Source: Lawsonibacter faecis
GTDB taxonomy: Bacteria > Bacillota > Clostridia > Oscillospirales > Oscillospiraceae
Reading direction: 5' to 3'
Assembly: GCF_014287675.1 (NCBI RefSeq)
Contig: NZ_JACOPQ010000004.1
Location: forward strand, 124,001 to 188,000
DNA length: 64,000 bases
Positions 32,981 through 41,617 of this stretch are shown here, in pieces (within the stretch, counting starts at the first letter, position 1; each line of letters starts with the position of its first letter). Position numbers and translations under genes: made by a program. The notes under the pieces were generated by a model. It worked only from the letters and a program-made list of their open reading frames with translations. It was not told the DNA's origin and made no database searches.

Positions 32981-34912
32981 TCATCCTGCGTTGGGGAGAT
33001 GGAAATAACCGGCGTCCTTGTGGTCACGGTAGAACTGTTCCACTGCCCGCAGGCTGCCCGTCACCGGCATCTCCGGCAGGGCCTCCGCCATGCTCTGGAA
33101 ATATCTCCGGCCGCGGGCGGCGCGGGGATCCAGCACGGCGACGGCACAGGTGTCTGTTTCCGTGCGGATGGCCCGGCCAAAGCCCTGCCGCAGTTTGATC
33201 TGCATTTCCGGGATGACAACGGAGCGCAGGAACTCCCGCAGGTTCGGGTAGTCCTCCCGCTCTTTTTCTTTGACAGCGTCCGGGTAGGCGAAGGGCAGGC
33301 GCGGGATGATGAGCAGGGACACGCCGTCGCCGGCGAAGTCCAGCCCCTCCCATGCCGCGCCGGTGGCCAGCAGGATACTGCCGGGGGCGGCCCGAAACGC
33401 CGCCAGGGTGCGGGCTGGGCGTCGGCCCATCGTAAATACGGGAAAGGGCAGCGCCGCGGCCTGCAGCCGTTCCTTGACCGCCGACATGGCGAGGTAAGAA
33501 GTGAACAGCACCAGGGCGTGGCCGTGGGACGCCGCCGCCAGCTGCCGGATCTGCGCGGCCAGCCGGTCATAGTAGTCCGCCGCGTCCAGCGGGATCGGGT
33601 CCGGGGGGAGATAGAGGAGGCAGTTGTGCTGATAGTCAAAGGGGGACGGACACACAGTTTCCGTCACGGGCCGCTCCCCTGTCAGGCCGGTGGCGGTGCG
33701 GAACCGGCTGAAGTCCTTCCCAACGGCAAGGGTGCCGGAGGTCAGGATGATGGGCTGGTCCTGCCGCCAGAGCGTGGCTTTGAGCTGCGCGGCCAATTCC
33801 GACACCGTGCCGCACAGCATGGCCCCGCCGTGGTCGTCGTCTGCCGCGTAGAAGATCATCTCAGGATTCCCCAGATAAAAGAGGGACACAGTAGAGGCGA
33901 CAGCGGACAGCAGGCGCCAGGTTTCCCTGGTCAGCAGGCCCTCCAGTTGACGGCAGATTACCGTCAGGATCTGATGCGGCCGCTCCAGGAACATCTGGTA
34001 GGTTTCAAATCCAGCTCCTTCCTCCACCGGGACCGACAGTCTTTCCGTCAGCGGCGCCACGGCCTCGGAGAGCAGTTCCGCCGCGAGGACATACCGTTCC
34101 ACATGCAGGCTGCGGATCAGCTCCGAAAAGTCCTGGGCGTTCAGCGTCACGCCGAACATCTGCCGGGCGGTTTCCGGCAGCTTGTGTGCCTCGTCTATGA
34201 TGATGGCCGCGTTGTCCGGCAGGATGGGCTTTTTCTTTTGGCCGCGGTGGATGAGGTCCGCCAGCAGGAGGTTGTGGTTGCAGATCTGGACCGTGTACTG
34301 CCCGCTCTGGCAGGCGTCCAGAAAACAGCGGTACCGGCAGTCCTTCCGTCGGCAATTACACCGCTTGGGGACGCAGATCCGCTCCCGGTCGTAACTGCTC
34401 ATCCCGGACAGCTGGTCCAGATCCAGCACATGCCGGGCGGCGTGCAGGGCTTGGCGGGCGGCGGGGTTCTTATGGCTGCCCCCCACCTGCCGGATCCGCC
34501 GTTCCAGACGGGCATCGCAGACGTAGTGGGCCTTGCCCTTGCGGATGACCGCCTCAATGGGTGCGGAGACCAGCCCCTCGGACAGCAGCACGCCGGACAG
34601 CAGGGGCAGGTACTCCTTCTGGATGGCGTTCTGCAGCGCGATGCTGGAGGTGGAGATCAGGATAGGGCGCTGCGGCCTGCCCTCTGCCGCCCGGCACTTG
34701 CCATGCAGGATGCCGGCGGTCAGGTAGGCGAAGGTCTTGCCGATGCCGGTTCCTGCGTCGCACAGGGCGATGCCGCCGTCCAGCATGGCATCCAGGATGC
34801 TGTGGCACAGCCGGATCTGTTCCGGCCGTTCCGCCATACTCCTTTGGGGCAGCAGGACTTTGAAAATACGGTCAACTTCTTCATGGGCCTTTTCATGGGT
34901 GTATTTTTTCAT
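32981..34912 (-). CDS. DinG/XPD-like Fe-S DNA helicase
   Basis: A 643-residue superfamily 2 helicase. Motif I is CDAGTGIGKTFAYL near residue 56 and motif II is IIIDEAHKLP near residue 240. Motif VI is QGFGRAIRTETD near residue 595. Between I and II are cysteines in VCDARLE, ICVPKRCNCRRKDC and C in YRCFLDAC, which would hold the 4Fe-4S cluster of this family. It unwinds DNA 5' to 3' by family knowledge and may help processing of element DNA. AAGGACGG lies ahead of the ATG. Confidence 0.86.
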   Translation of the reverse strand: MKKYTHEKAHEEVDRIFKVLLPQRSMAERPEQIRLCHSILDAMLDGGIALCDAGTGIGKTFAYLTAGILHGKCRAAEGRPQRPILISTSSIALQNAIQKEYLPLLSGVLLSEGLVSAPIEAVIRKGKAHYVCDARLERRIRQVGGSHKNPAARQALHAARHVLDLDQLSGMSSYDRERICVPKRCNCRRKDCRYRCFLDACQSGQYTVQICNHNLLLADLIHRGQKKKPILPDNAAIIIDEAHKLPETARQMFGVTLNAQDFSELIRSLHVERYVLAAELLSEAVAPLTERLSVPVEEGAGFETYQMFLERPHQILTVICRQLEGLLTRETWRLLSAVASTVSLFYLGNPEMIFYAADDDHGGAMLCGTVSELAAQLKATLWRQDQPIILTSGTLAVGKDFSRFRTATGLTGERPVTETVCPSPFDYQHNCLLYLPPDPIPLDAADYYDRLAAQIRQLAAASHGHALVLFTSYLAMSAVKERLQAAALPFPVFTMGRRPARTLAAFRAAPGSILLATGAAWEGLDFAGDGVSLLIIPRLPFAYPDAVKEKEREDYPNLREFLRSVVIPEMQIKLRQGFGRAIRTETDTCAVAVLDPRAARGRRYFQSMAEALPEMPVTGSLRAVEQFYRDHKDAGYFHLPNAG

Positions 34913-35312
34913 GGATCATTCCGTCCTTTTATCTTTTTTCGTGTTCCCATCGTATTCGCACTCGCCCCCCCGATGGGTTTCGGGAACAATGCGGGCAGGC
35001 CCCTGGCCAGGGCCTCACGGGCATATTTCCGGGATCTCTACTGCTTTCAATCCCGGAGCAGCGCCGCCTGTCTTACGCGCAGGCCGTGCTTGGTGTGTCA
35101 TTGTATGAGCCGTCCCATCTCTTGCCCGGCCTGCCAGGGCCGGCCGCAGGCGGAATCGCTCGCCGGCCGCTGGGGCCGGGTCCTGGCGCGCTGTGGGGTG
35201 GGTACGGCTGCGTGTTACCCGCATTGCTGGTATGCACTTTTCAAGGAGCAGCGAAGGGGGAGGTATTTCCCCCTTCCGCTGTCCTCCCCAAAAAGGGGCT
35301 GAGTGAATACCC
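34913..35312. other. 400 bases without a supported gene
   Basis: Open frames here are GC-rich and featureless. Just downstream of the sigma-like gene a hairpin pairs AGCGAAGGGGG (35250-35260) with CCCCCTTCCGCT (35269-35280), probably its terminator. The rest should carry the helicase promoter. I see no RNA gene. Confidence 0.5.
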
Positions 35313-35807
35313 TCACGCCGCAGATTTTTCAAAATATTTTTTCAGGTCCTTCAGGATCCGGTCCCTGCGCTTGATGACGGCCCGCTGGGTCACGCCGATT
35401 CGCCGGGCGTATTCTCTGGTGGAGAGGTGGTCGTAGAACAGCGCGGTGATGAGCTGCCTGTCCCGGTCCTCCAAGGAGATAAGCGCCGCCAGCAGCAGGC
35501 TGGTCAGTTCTTCCCGCTCCCGTTCCGACTCCCGTGCAAGGACGCAGTCCTCGGCGCTGGGCGCCGTTTCCGCACCCACATAGTCCGGTAAAACGCCGTC
35601 CTCTGCCATCTGTTCCAGGGAGAGGACCTTGCCAGTGGGCAGATCCTCGCTGAGATACCGCTCCCGCCGGTCCATCTGGGCATACGCCGCGAATACGTCC
35701 TCTGTGACCGCCACATCCCTACCATCCACGGTGATGATATGGGCGACGACTTCGCCGCTGTCGTCACGGATCTTCCTGTAATTCCGGTTTTCCTGCCATT
35801 TTTTCAT
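35313..35807 (-). CDS. Sigma-70 region 4-like regulator
   Basis: A 164-residue protein. The last 70 residues (LLLAALISLEDRDRQLITALFYD, then STREYARRIGVTQRAVIKRRDRILKDL) are a region 4-type helix-turn-helix. The N-terminal part is the acidic adaptor common to sigma-like proteins of Tn916/Tn1549-type elements. These are thought to control transfer genes. ATG 35807 has GGAG 9 bases before it; an upstream in-frame TTG at 35822 lies inside that SD and is rejected. An inverted repeat lies in the leader at 35822-35850. Confidence 0.78.
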   Translation of the reverse strand: MKKWQENRNYRKIRDDSGEVVAHIITVDGRDVAVTEDVFAAYAQMDRRERYLSEDLPTGKVLSLEQMAEDGVLPDYVGAETAPSAEDCVLARESEREREELTSLLLAALISLEDRDRQLITALFYDHLSTREYARRIGVTQRAVIKRRDRILKDLKKYFEKSAA

Positions 35808-35943
35808 GGTTGTGATCTCCAATCTCAGATTTTTTAGGAAAAACTTCTGAGTTGGCGATCACGGGTATTTCGCTATGTAGGGCTGCCAGGCGTTCCGCAT
35901 ATCGTGCCTTTCCGCTGTTCTGCCGCGGAAAAGCGCAAAAAAA

Positions 35944-35982
35944 GAGCCTTACAGCACAGCAGAACTGCTGCCTGTAAGGCTC
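35944..35982 (-). terminator. Strong Rho-independent terminator
   Basis: GAGCCTTACAG (35944-35954) pairs with CTGTAAGGCTC (35972-35982). On the minus strand it is followed by seven T. It ends the transcript of the immA/immR/zinc-ribbon group before the sigma-like gene. Confidence 0.85.
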
Positions 35983-36059
35983 CGAACACGGTGGATCCCG
36001 CTGCTGATGCGGGCGGTTGGTGCGCTTGACGAGGTCGATACTCTATATTTTATTTGCTT

Positions 36060-36260
36060 TTAGGAATATCCGGTCTTTTCAAAGGAGATGCCGATCTGCA
36101 GCCCACACTTGGGGCATTTGGAGAACAACTCCGCCTTGTCCGCATGCTCCGGGCCGTAGAGGCGCAGGCGCCCCGGATCCACGTCGGCCGCGGCGTCAAT
36201 CACACGCCCGCGGCCGCACACAGGGCAGCGCACCGCACGGGTCCTTTTTATCTGTTGCAT
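36060..36260 (-). CDS. Small zinc-ribbon protein
   Basis: A 66-residue protein with CPVCGRGR and CPKCGLQ, a two-pair zinc ribbon. AAGGAGG lies 8 bases before the ATG. An inverted repeat identical in core to the repressor operator lies 19 bases upstream, so it is probably under ImmR-type control. Role unknown. Confidence 0.72.
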   Translation of the reverse strand: MQQIKRTRAVRCPVCGRGRVIDAAADVDPGRLRLYGPEHADKAELFSKCPKCGLQIGISFEKTGYS

Positions 36261-36278
36261 GGCGTTCCTCCTTGCAAA

Positions 36279-36300
36279 GTGTTCTCTATTTTGAGAACAC
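36279..36300. promoter_or_regulatory. Operator copy 1, GTTCTC-N6-GAGAAC
   Basis: GTGTTCTC (36279-36286) and GAGAACAC (36293-36300) form a perfect inverted repeat with a six-base spacer. The same core with the same spacer occurs before the repressor gene at 37328-37345. It lies between immA and the zinc-ribbon gene. Confidence 0.78.
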
Positions 36301-36314
36301 TACGGTAAAAAATT

Positions 36315-36914
36315 TTACAGCAGGTGGTGGTTGGTGAGACGGATCCGCATAGCCTGGCGGGACACCTGGAACACCTCCGACATGGCTTGGACAATGGCCT
36401 GACTGTCCCGGCCGGACCGCATTTGATAAAAACACCGTTTCACCATTGGCATGGGCATGAGCAGGGCGGACCCAAGCATATTCGCCTGGATCTCCATACT
36501 GGTTTCCTTGACGGCAGGCTGCAGCGCCGCGCTCTCCCCGGTACCCACATACAGCCCCTTATGCAGGATCCAGTGGGACAGTTCGTGGGCCTCGGTAAAC
36601 CGCAGGCGGCCGGTGCTGGTTTCTTCTTCACACAGCGAGGCGTCTATGAGGATGGTTCCGGCTTTCACCGGGAACAGGGTATACTCGCCCAGTTCCATGT
36701 CGTACACGGCCTCCAGGCCGGTGTCAAACACAGTTTTCCCCAGGATCCGGCCATTCTTGCGGAGGTACTGGAATTCCAGTGTCAGGCCGTGGCGCTCGAT
36801 GAGGTCCTCGATGGGGATGGCGCGGGGCTGCCCACGGTAGAGGCGCTCATCGTAGGCATCCAGCACACGCCGGGCGATGCTCTCCATCGTCTGCTCAGTA
36901 TAATACTTCCGCAT
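36315..36914 (-). CDS. ImmA/IrrE-type metallopeptidase
   Basis: A 199-residue protein with the zinc-binding HExxH motif in EAHELSHWILH near residue 112 and a following glutamate in ETSMEIQANMLGSALLMP. In ICEBs1 and phages ImmA cleaves the repressor ImmR after damage or cell-cell signals and switches the element on. Here it lies 16 bases downstream of an ImmR-like repressor gene on the same strand. It is probably the anti-repressor. Confidence 0.85.
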   Translation of the reverse strand: MRKYYTEQTMESIARRVLDAYDERLYRGQPRAIPIEDLIERHGLTLEFQYLRKNGRILGKTVFDTGLEAVYDMELGEYTLFPVKAGTILIDASLCEEETSTGRLRFTEAHELSHWILHKGLYVGTGESAALQPAVKETSMEIQANMLGSALLMPMPMVKRCFYQMRSGRDSQAIVQAMSEVFQVSRQAMRIRLTNHHLL

Positions 36915-36930
36915 GCGCTTGCCTCCCTTC

Positions 36931-37308
36931 TCACTCGCCCCGCTTTCCCCGCTGGGTGATGCGGTCTATAAATTCCTGCCATTCCTCGTCTGTGGCGTCC
37001 ACTTCCTTGGCTGTCCGCAGGGCGGCCCGGACGATATCCCGTTCCATGATGTACTCCGGCAGGTCTGCGGACACCCGCTGTGTTCTGGATTTGGCGGCCA
37101 GATCCAACAGCAACTCGGCGTCTGTCTGACAGAGTCCCAGGATCTCAATGAGGTGGTTCAGTTTCTCCATGGTTGGCGCCGGCCTCCGGTCATTTTCGAT
37201 GTTGCTCATATAGACCGGAGACACCTCCAGCTTTGCTGCCAGAGCGCGCAGGGACAGCCCGCGGGCCATTCGTTTCTCCCGCACATAACTGCCGAATGTC
37301 TGCTCCAT
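36931..37308 (-). CDS. ImmR-like XRE repressor
   Basis: A 125-residue protein with an N-terminal lambda-repressor-type helix-turn-helix (LRALAAKLEVSPVYMSNIEND, residues about 20-40) and a C-terminal region that ImmA-type proteases could cut. Two matching inverted repeats, one on its own promoter, support autorepression and control of the zinc-ribbon transcript. Together with immA it forms the likely switch of the ICE. Confidence 0.85.
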   Translation of the reverse strand: MEQTFGSYVREKRMARGLSLRALAAKLEVSPVYMSNIENDRRPAPTMEKLNHLIEILGLCQTDAELLLDLAAKSRTQRVSADLPEYIMERDIVRAALRTAKEVDATDEEWQEFIDRITQRGKRGE

Positions 37309-37327
37309 TGCGGTGTGCCTCCTATCT

Positions 37328-37345
37328 GTTCTCTTTTTCGAGAAC
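37328..37345. promoter_or_regulatory. Operator copy 2, GTTCTC-N6-GAGAAC
   Basis: GTTCTC (37328-37333) and GAGAAC (37340-37345) flank a six-base spacer, 20 to 37 bases before the repressor ATG. It overlaps the expected transcript start. This is the second copy of the 36279-36300 site. Confidence 0.8.
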
Positions 37346-37355
37346 GGCTATGCTT

Positions 37356-37384
37356 AGTATACACGCCTCCATCTCATGCCGCAA
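37356..37384 (-). promoter_or_regulatory. Promoter of the repressor gene
   Basis: On the minus strand, -35 TTGCGG (37379-37384) and -10 TATACT (37356-37361) are 17 bases apart. The operator lies just downstream, which fits repression by blocking the start site. Confidence 0.72.
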
Positions 37385-37393
37385 GAGGCCAAA

Positions 37394-37432
37394 CGCGAGG
37401 TGCTCCTTTTATGGGACACCTCGCGCTTTTTC
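37394..37432 (+). terminator. Hairpin with T-run upstream of the recombinase block
   Basis: CGCGAGGTG (37394-37402) pairs with CACCTCGCG (37417-37425), followed by CTTTTTCTT on the plus strand. It could stop plus-strand read-through into the TnpW/recombinase genes, keeping the recombinase silent. Confidence 0.7.
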
Positions 37433-37586
37433 TTAATATGGGTATTCACTTGGCCTTTTTTCGGGTAAGAAGATGAAGGGGAGTTTTCTTTTCGGGCATG
37501 AACGTAAGCCGGGACCGGATTTGGCAACGCTGCCGGACCCGATCCGCCGTTTCCTGGCCCCTCACATTCTGTAGAGGAGGGACGCA

Positions 37587-37826
37587 ATGCCCAAAATCAT
37601 TCCCATGCCCGGCCGGGCAGGAAAAGTTGTGGCCGAGCGCGACCAGATGAGTCACGGACGGCTGATCCATGTGGTTTCCGTGTTCCCTGCGGACGGCGCC
37701 TGTTCGCCGGAGGACAAACTCAAAACGCTCATTGACATGGACTTGAAAAATTCCCGCACAGTTTCGGAAAGGGGTGGACAAACCGCCCCGGCAGAGGTAA
37801 CATCACACAAACTCTGGACGGTTTGA
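37587..37826 (+). CDS. TnpW-like small protein
   Basis: A 79-residue protein (GRLIHVVSVFPADGACSPED, then KLKTLIDMDLKN). The layout matches TnpW, a small protein upstream of the serine recombinase in Tn1549-like elements. GAGGAGG precedes the ATG. The recombinase starts 20 bases after its stop. Role unknown, perhaps control of excision. Confidence 0.65.
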   Translation: MPKIIPMPGRAGKVVAERDQMSHGRLIHVVSVFPADGACSPEDKLKTLIDMDLKNSRTVSERGGQTAPAEVTSHKLWTV

Positions 37827-37846
37827 CTGGAGAAAAGGAGGACCGA

Positions 37847-39484
37847 ATGAGTCAGTCAAACCAAATGAAAATCACCGCCCTATACTGCCGTCTGAGCCAG
37901 GACGACGGTCTGGACGGAGAGTCCAACAGCATCCAAAACCAAAGGCGTATCCTCGAAACATATGCCCGTGAGCACCGCTTTCCCAACATCCAATTCTATG
38001 TGGATGACGGATACTCCGGGGCCAGTTTCAACCGGCCGGATTTCCAGCGCATGATGGCGGACATGGAGGACGGGAAAATCGGGATCATCATCACCAAGGA
38101 TCTCAGCCGTCTGGGGCGAAACCAGTTGCACACAGGGCTGTACATCGAGGAGCGGTTCCCGCAGTTCGGCGTCCGCTACATCGCCATCAACGACAATGTG
38201 GACACGGAAAACGCCGAGAGCAACGACCTGATGCCCTTCAAAAACCTGTTCAACGAGTGGTTCGTGCGGGACACCAGCCGGAAGATCCGGGCGGTACAGC
38301 GGGCCAAGGCTCAGCGCGGGGAGCGCCTGGGGACACGGGCACCCTACGGCTACAAAAAGGATGAGAATGCCAAGGGCAAGCTCATTGTGGACGAGGAGGC
38401 TGCCGCAGTGGTGCGCCGCATCTTCGCCCTCTGCGCTGCCGGCAACGGCCCCAGCCAGATTGCCCGCCTCCTGAAAAGTGAGCAGGTACTGTGTCCGACT
38501 ATGTATGCCTATGAGCGTTTTGGTACTAAGCACATGGGACTCTCGCTGGGTAAGCCCTACAACTGGGAAAAAAGCACCGTCGCGCATATGCTGGAGAATG
38601 AGTTGTATATTGGCAACACGATCAATATGCGATTCAGCAGTAAATCTTACAAGGACAAACGTAAAATAGAGCATCCGCGGGAGGAATGTATCGTCATTGA
38701 GGGCAGCCATGAGGCCATCATTGACCGGGAAACGTGGGATATCGTTCAGCGGGTACGGCAAAACCGAAAGCGCCCCACAAAGATGGAGGAACTCAACAAG
38801 TATTCCGGCCTTGTCATCTGCGCCGATTGCGGTTCCACAATGGTTCTTCATCGGGCGCATACCATGAAACCAACGCAGACTAATTTCACCTGTCGCACCT
38901 ACAAAAAGGAGGGCGCCGAGGTCTGTACAGCCCACTACATCCGGGAGTGTGTCCTCGACGAGATCGTGCTGGAGGACATCCGCAGGGTCACGGCGATGGC
39001 GCGGGAGCACACGCAGGAGTTCGCCGCCTACATCTGTGACCGGCAGTCCGCTGAACTTCGGCGGGAGATCCGCAGGCAGGAGTTGGAACTTTCAGGCATG
39101 AAAAAGCGCGAGGCGGAACTGGAGGCCATTTTCAAACGGCTGTATGAGGACTCGGTACTGGGCCGCATCACCACAGAGCAGTTCCAGACACTCTCCACCA
39201 GTTATGTGGCGGAGCAGGAGCAGTTGAAAACCGCCATCCCGCAAAGGGAGCGGGAGGTCGCCAAACGGAAGGCCACGGTGTCCGGCGCTGACAACTTCAT
39301 TTCAAAAGCCAGGCGCTACACCGACATCCAGGAACTGACGCCGGAACTGCTGCGGCTGTTCATTGAGAAAATCGTGGTGCATGAGAAGGATGTGAAGTGG
39401 TCCAAACATGCGAGGCAGACTGTGGAGATCCACTACACGGACATTGGCGTGGTTGGGAACATGAGTACCACGAAAAGTGCATAA
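37847..39484 (+). CDS. Large serine recombinase (integrase/excisionase of the ICE)
   Basis: A 545-residue site-specific recombinase of the TndX/TnpX type. The catalytic domain starts ALYCRLSQDD with the nucleophile serine, and R..DLSRLGRN carries the catalytic arginines. A recombinase domain follows, then a zinc ribbon CADCGS near residue 327 and a coiled coil near 400-460. It cuts and joins the element ends. ATG 37847 has AAGGAGG 5 bases ahead. An upstream in-frame TTG at 37823 lies before that SD and is rejected. It is the outermost element gene on this side. Confidence 0.95.
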   Translation: MSQSNQMKITALYCRLSQDDGLDGESNSIQNQRRILETYAREHRFPNIQFYVDDGYSGASFNRPDFQRMMADMEDGKIGIIITKDLSRLGRNQLHTGLYIEERFPQFGVRYIAINDNVDTENAESNDLMPFKNLFNEWFVRDTSRKIRAVQRAKAQRGERLGTRAPYGYKKDENAKGKLIVDEEAAAVVRRIFALCAAGNGPSQIARLLKSEQVLCPTMYAYERFGTKHMGLSLGKPYNWEKSTVAHMLENELYIGNTINMRFSSKSYKDKRKIEHPREECIVIEGSHEAIIDRETWDIVQRVRQNRKRPTKMEELNKYSGLVICADCGSTMVLHRAHTMKPTQTNFTCRTYKKEGAEVCTAHYIRECVLDEIVLEDIRRVTAMAREHTQEFAAYICDRQSAELRREIRRQELELSGMKKREAELEAIFKRLYEDSVLGRITTEQFQTLSTSYVAEQEQLKTAIPQREREVAKRKATVSGADNFISKARRYTDIQELTPELLRLFIEKIVVHEKDVKWSKHARQTVEIHYTDIGVVGNMSTTKSA

Positions 39485-39491
39485 AGGAACT

Positions 39492-39519
39492 GGCAGGTGC
39501 TGCCTTCGCAACACCTGCC
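39492..39519 (+). terminator. Hairpin after the recombinase gene
   Basis: GGCAGGTG (39492-39499) pairs with CACCTGCC (39512-39519), 7 bases after the stop codon. The right end of the ICE probably lies in the next few hundred bases. I cannot place the attachment site. Confidence 0.65.
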
Positions 39520-39557
39520 TATCCTTAAAATTCGTAGTTGTCCTTGTGAGGGCACGC

Positions 39558-39698
39558 CTAATGGCTGCCACCGGTTTTCAGTTTGGTTTCCTGCCTTGTA
39601 TTGGCGCCTCCTCCTCTGTGCAGTGACTTGATAAAGCCGGCGTAAACGATGGGCCGGGAGATAACTGGAAACAATATCACTGCGAAAATATACGCCAT
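39558..39698 (-). CDS. Short open frame, possible membrane protein remnant
   Basis: A 46-residue frame (MAYIFAVILFPVISRPIVYAGF..., then a basic tail) with one or two hydrophobic segments. No ribosome site is visible. It could be the C-terminal relic of a membrane protein near the element boundary, or chance. Confidence 0.3.
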   Translation of the reverse strand: MAYIFAVILFPVISRPIVYAGFIKSLHRGGGANTRQETKLKTGGSH

Positions 39699-39733
39699 GT
39701 AGAGAGAAACTGAGGTAAGTATCCGCCGGCAGT

Positions 39734-39958
39734 TTAATAGTCCTTATCTTTTACAAGGTCCGCGACGTCGACAATCACCTTTTTGCAGTCCGGGCAGAAG
39801 AATGCGTCATGCTGGATTTCAGGCCACGAGGCGGTCATGGGGACACGCTTCCTGAACAGCCGTCCGGGTTTCCGATCGTCGGACACCCATTTGATTGCGT
39901 GACCGTCCCCGGTGATGGTGCCCTCCTCCATCGGGGTATCGCAAAACGGACAGTTCAT
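39734..39958 (-). CDS. Small zinc-binding protein (PF20097-like)
   Basis: A 74-residue protein with CPFCDTPM at the N-terminus and CPDCKKV near residue 60, spaced as a zinc ribbon split by a beta-rich insert. It resembles a family of short cysteine-pair proteins common in Clostridia. GGGAGGCAGGGCA precedes the ATG. It lies outside the recombinase, in the AT-richer patch. Confidence 0.68.
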   Translation of the reverse strand: MNCPFCDTPMEEGTITGDGHAIKWVSDDRKPGRLFRKRVPMTASWPEIQHDAFFCPDCKKVIVDVADLVKDKDY

Positions 39959-40069
39959 TGCCCTGCCTCCCTCTTTTGGCGTGATACGGAAAATTGATCT
40001 GGGGGCATATGGCCGCCCACTCAAGATTAAGGTAAAATCCGACCCTGCAGTTTCGCCTGTCGTTCATTT

Positions 40070-40924
40070 TTAGAGGCGCGGAAAGTCAAAATGGGGAATG
40101 TCATAGTCCAGAATAGTGACGTCCCCAGTCAACAGATAATGTTCGTCCTGACTTTCCACCTCAAGCTGCAGGCAATATTCTGACACAATGCCTGACGTAT
40201 TGTTTACAGTGACTGTCCATGTGCCGGCCTGTATCGTGGTTGCCCGCGCCTGTCTTATTTTGGATTCCAATGCTGCTTTACCGGAGTCGTTTGCCTCTTC
40301 CGATGCGAGATAGTTTTCAAGCGCGGATCGGTTGTTCTCCACCTCTTTTGACATCAGCTCATCCAGACCCTCTGATGTGTATGTTATCTCATAAACGGTT
40401 TCATCTTGCGCCATTTTGTGTGTTACGGACACAATTTGTCCTTCCGTTGCCTCCAGCGTCAACACAAAGTCAATATAACCGTATTTGCTGCCCTCCAGCA
40501 CAGGGCCAACGTCTGTCCAGACCGGCGGTGCCGTTGATGTCCCGTCAAAAGAAACATGGTTTCCAGCGTCGTCTACCATTCCCTGCAGTGTATAAAGCCT
40601 TCCGGAGTAGTATAGCTGTTCCGACTGCAATGAACCGGTCCCATCTGGGTATGGGCTCCTTGTACTGCTATAAGCATTGAACCAATGATTCTCTCTTGTG
40701 AAACAACCGGTCGTCTGTACTCCAGACTGTACGGTCGCTTCCAACTATTTGCTCATTTCGACTGTGAACGTCTCGGGTTACGTACCATTTTGTAATTGTG
40801 CCATGTGCCCCTGCGCTGTATTTATGTCCTCAATATGGTCTTCCATTCCACTGCAACCGGCTGTTAAACAAAGAAGGGACGCGAATAAGAGTATAAAAAG
40901 ACAGACTCCGCTATATTTTTTCAT
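40070..40924 (-). pseudogene. Lipoprotein gene broken by two stop codons
   Basis: ATG 40924 opens a lipoprotein: signal peptide LFILLFASLLCLTAGCSG with a lipobox Cys at residue 25. In the same frame a TAA (40778-40780) and a TAG (40745-40747) interrupt it, and then 225 codons remain open to 40070. Read with Gln at both stops the protein is continuous (NGT-Q-PETFTVEMSK-Q-LEATVQS). Each stop is one C-to-T change from a Gln codon (CAA, CAG). Other genes here use TAA and TAG as true stops, so recoding is not expected. It is probably a recent pseudogene. Confidence 0.75.
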
Positions 40925-41049
40925 AATTTATAATGAAAAGTAATCGGTGCGTTTACACTGATTTATCATAATAATCATATCAGCACTCCTGATATAAGGT
41001 GAATATAACCGGCTGCCTTTTTGATCCAGATAGGCATAGCTGTGTCTCG

Positions 41050-41409
41050 TCAGTTATCCGCTTGTGCACCGCTCCATGATAAATAGATATTGCAGCAGAG
41101 CGCGAGTATCATACCGGGCATGGAGAGCGGCAGCCAAAAACGTGATGAGAAAAAAACAACACCGGACAAGAGAAGAATACCACATATAAAAAAAAGCGGG
41201 GCAACAATTGAATGGCTTATTCTAAAAACGCGCAAACCCTGGTATATAAGTGTAAAAGCATATAAAACTGCAAAAAACTCAAATAGATTTGCTTGCGACG
41301 AAAAAACACCAAAAACATGGGCAATAAAATAAATTATGGTTGTAAAGACAATTAAAAATAAGACTTCCCAGACACTCCACCGACGCTTATACATTTTTTG
41401 GAAATACAT
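41050..41409 (-). CDS. Small four-helix membrane protein
   Basis: A 119-residue protein with four hydrophobic segments (about residues 13-32, 40-56, 68-86, 92-112) and a basic N-terminus (MYFQKMYKRR). ATG 41409 follows GGCGGTGGCGGAT. A GTG 9 bases earlier is possible. The gene is clearly AT-richer than the ICE and the core genes. Function unknown. Confidence 0.65.
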   Translation of the reverse strand: MYFQKMYKRRWSVWEVLFLIVFTTIIYFIAHVFGVFSSQANLFEFFAVLYAFTLIYQGLRVFRISHSIVAPLFFICGILLLSGVVFFSSRFWLPLSMPGMILALCCNIYLSWSGAQADN

Positions 41410-41494
41410 ATCCGCCACCGCCTTTCAGACTGAATCGTTTTGTTGTTAACAGCACGATATGCGGGACCAATTTAACTGGAGCTTATTTAAAACA

Positions 41495-41617
41495 TTACAC
41501 AGGAGTGTAATCGCTCGGCGCCCTTTTAGAAAGTAGATAAACAACCACGACCAAGGGGTACAACAGGATTAAAAACCACATAACGCCGAATCTGAACAAA
41601 AGCGTGAGGATAGCCAT
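41495..41617 (-). CDS. 40-residue membrane small protein
   Basis: The frame MAILTLLFRFGVMWFLILLY... continues with Val-rich residues and a polar tail (SKRAPSDYTPV). It has one strong membrane helix. The ribosome site is weak, so the start is uncertain. It lies in the AT-rich patch beside the four-helix protein. Confidence 0.4.
   Translation of the reverse strand: MAILTLLFRFGVMWFLILLYPLVVVVYLLSKRAPSDYTPV

Noticed and set aside
32999..35302. A 767-codon plus-strand open frame
   Set aside because: It is opposite the DinG-like helicase, whose helicase motifs are complete.
35015..35332. A 105-codon minus-strand frame after the sigma-like gene
   Set aside because: It overlaps the sigma gene end and a terminator hairpin and has no SD or recognisable feature.
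39485..39733. An exact right attachment site of the ICE
   Set aside because: Serine-recombinase ends can share only two bases, and the left end is outside the window, so no site can be named.
40070..40924. Stop-codon recoding (TAA and TAG read as Gln)
   Set aside because: Many genes in the window end in TAA or TAG with the next gene starting right there, so these are real stops.
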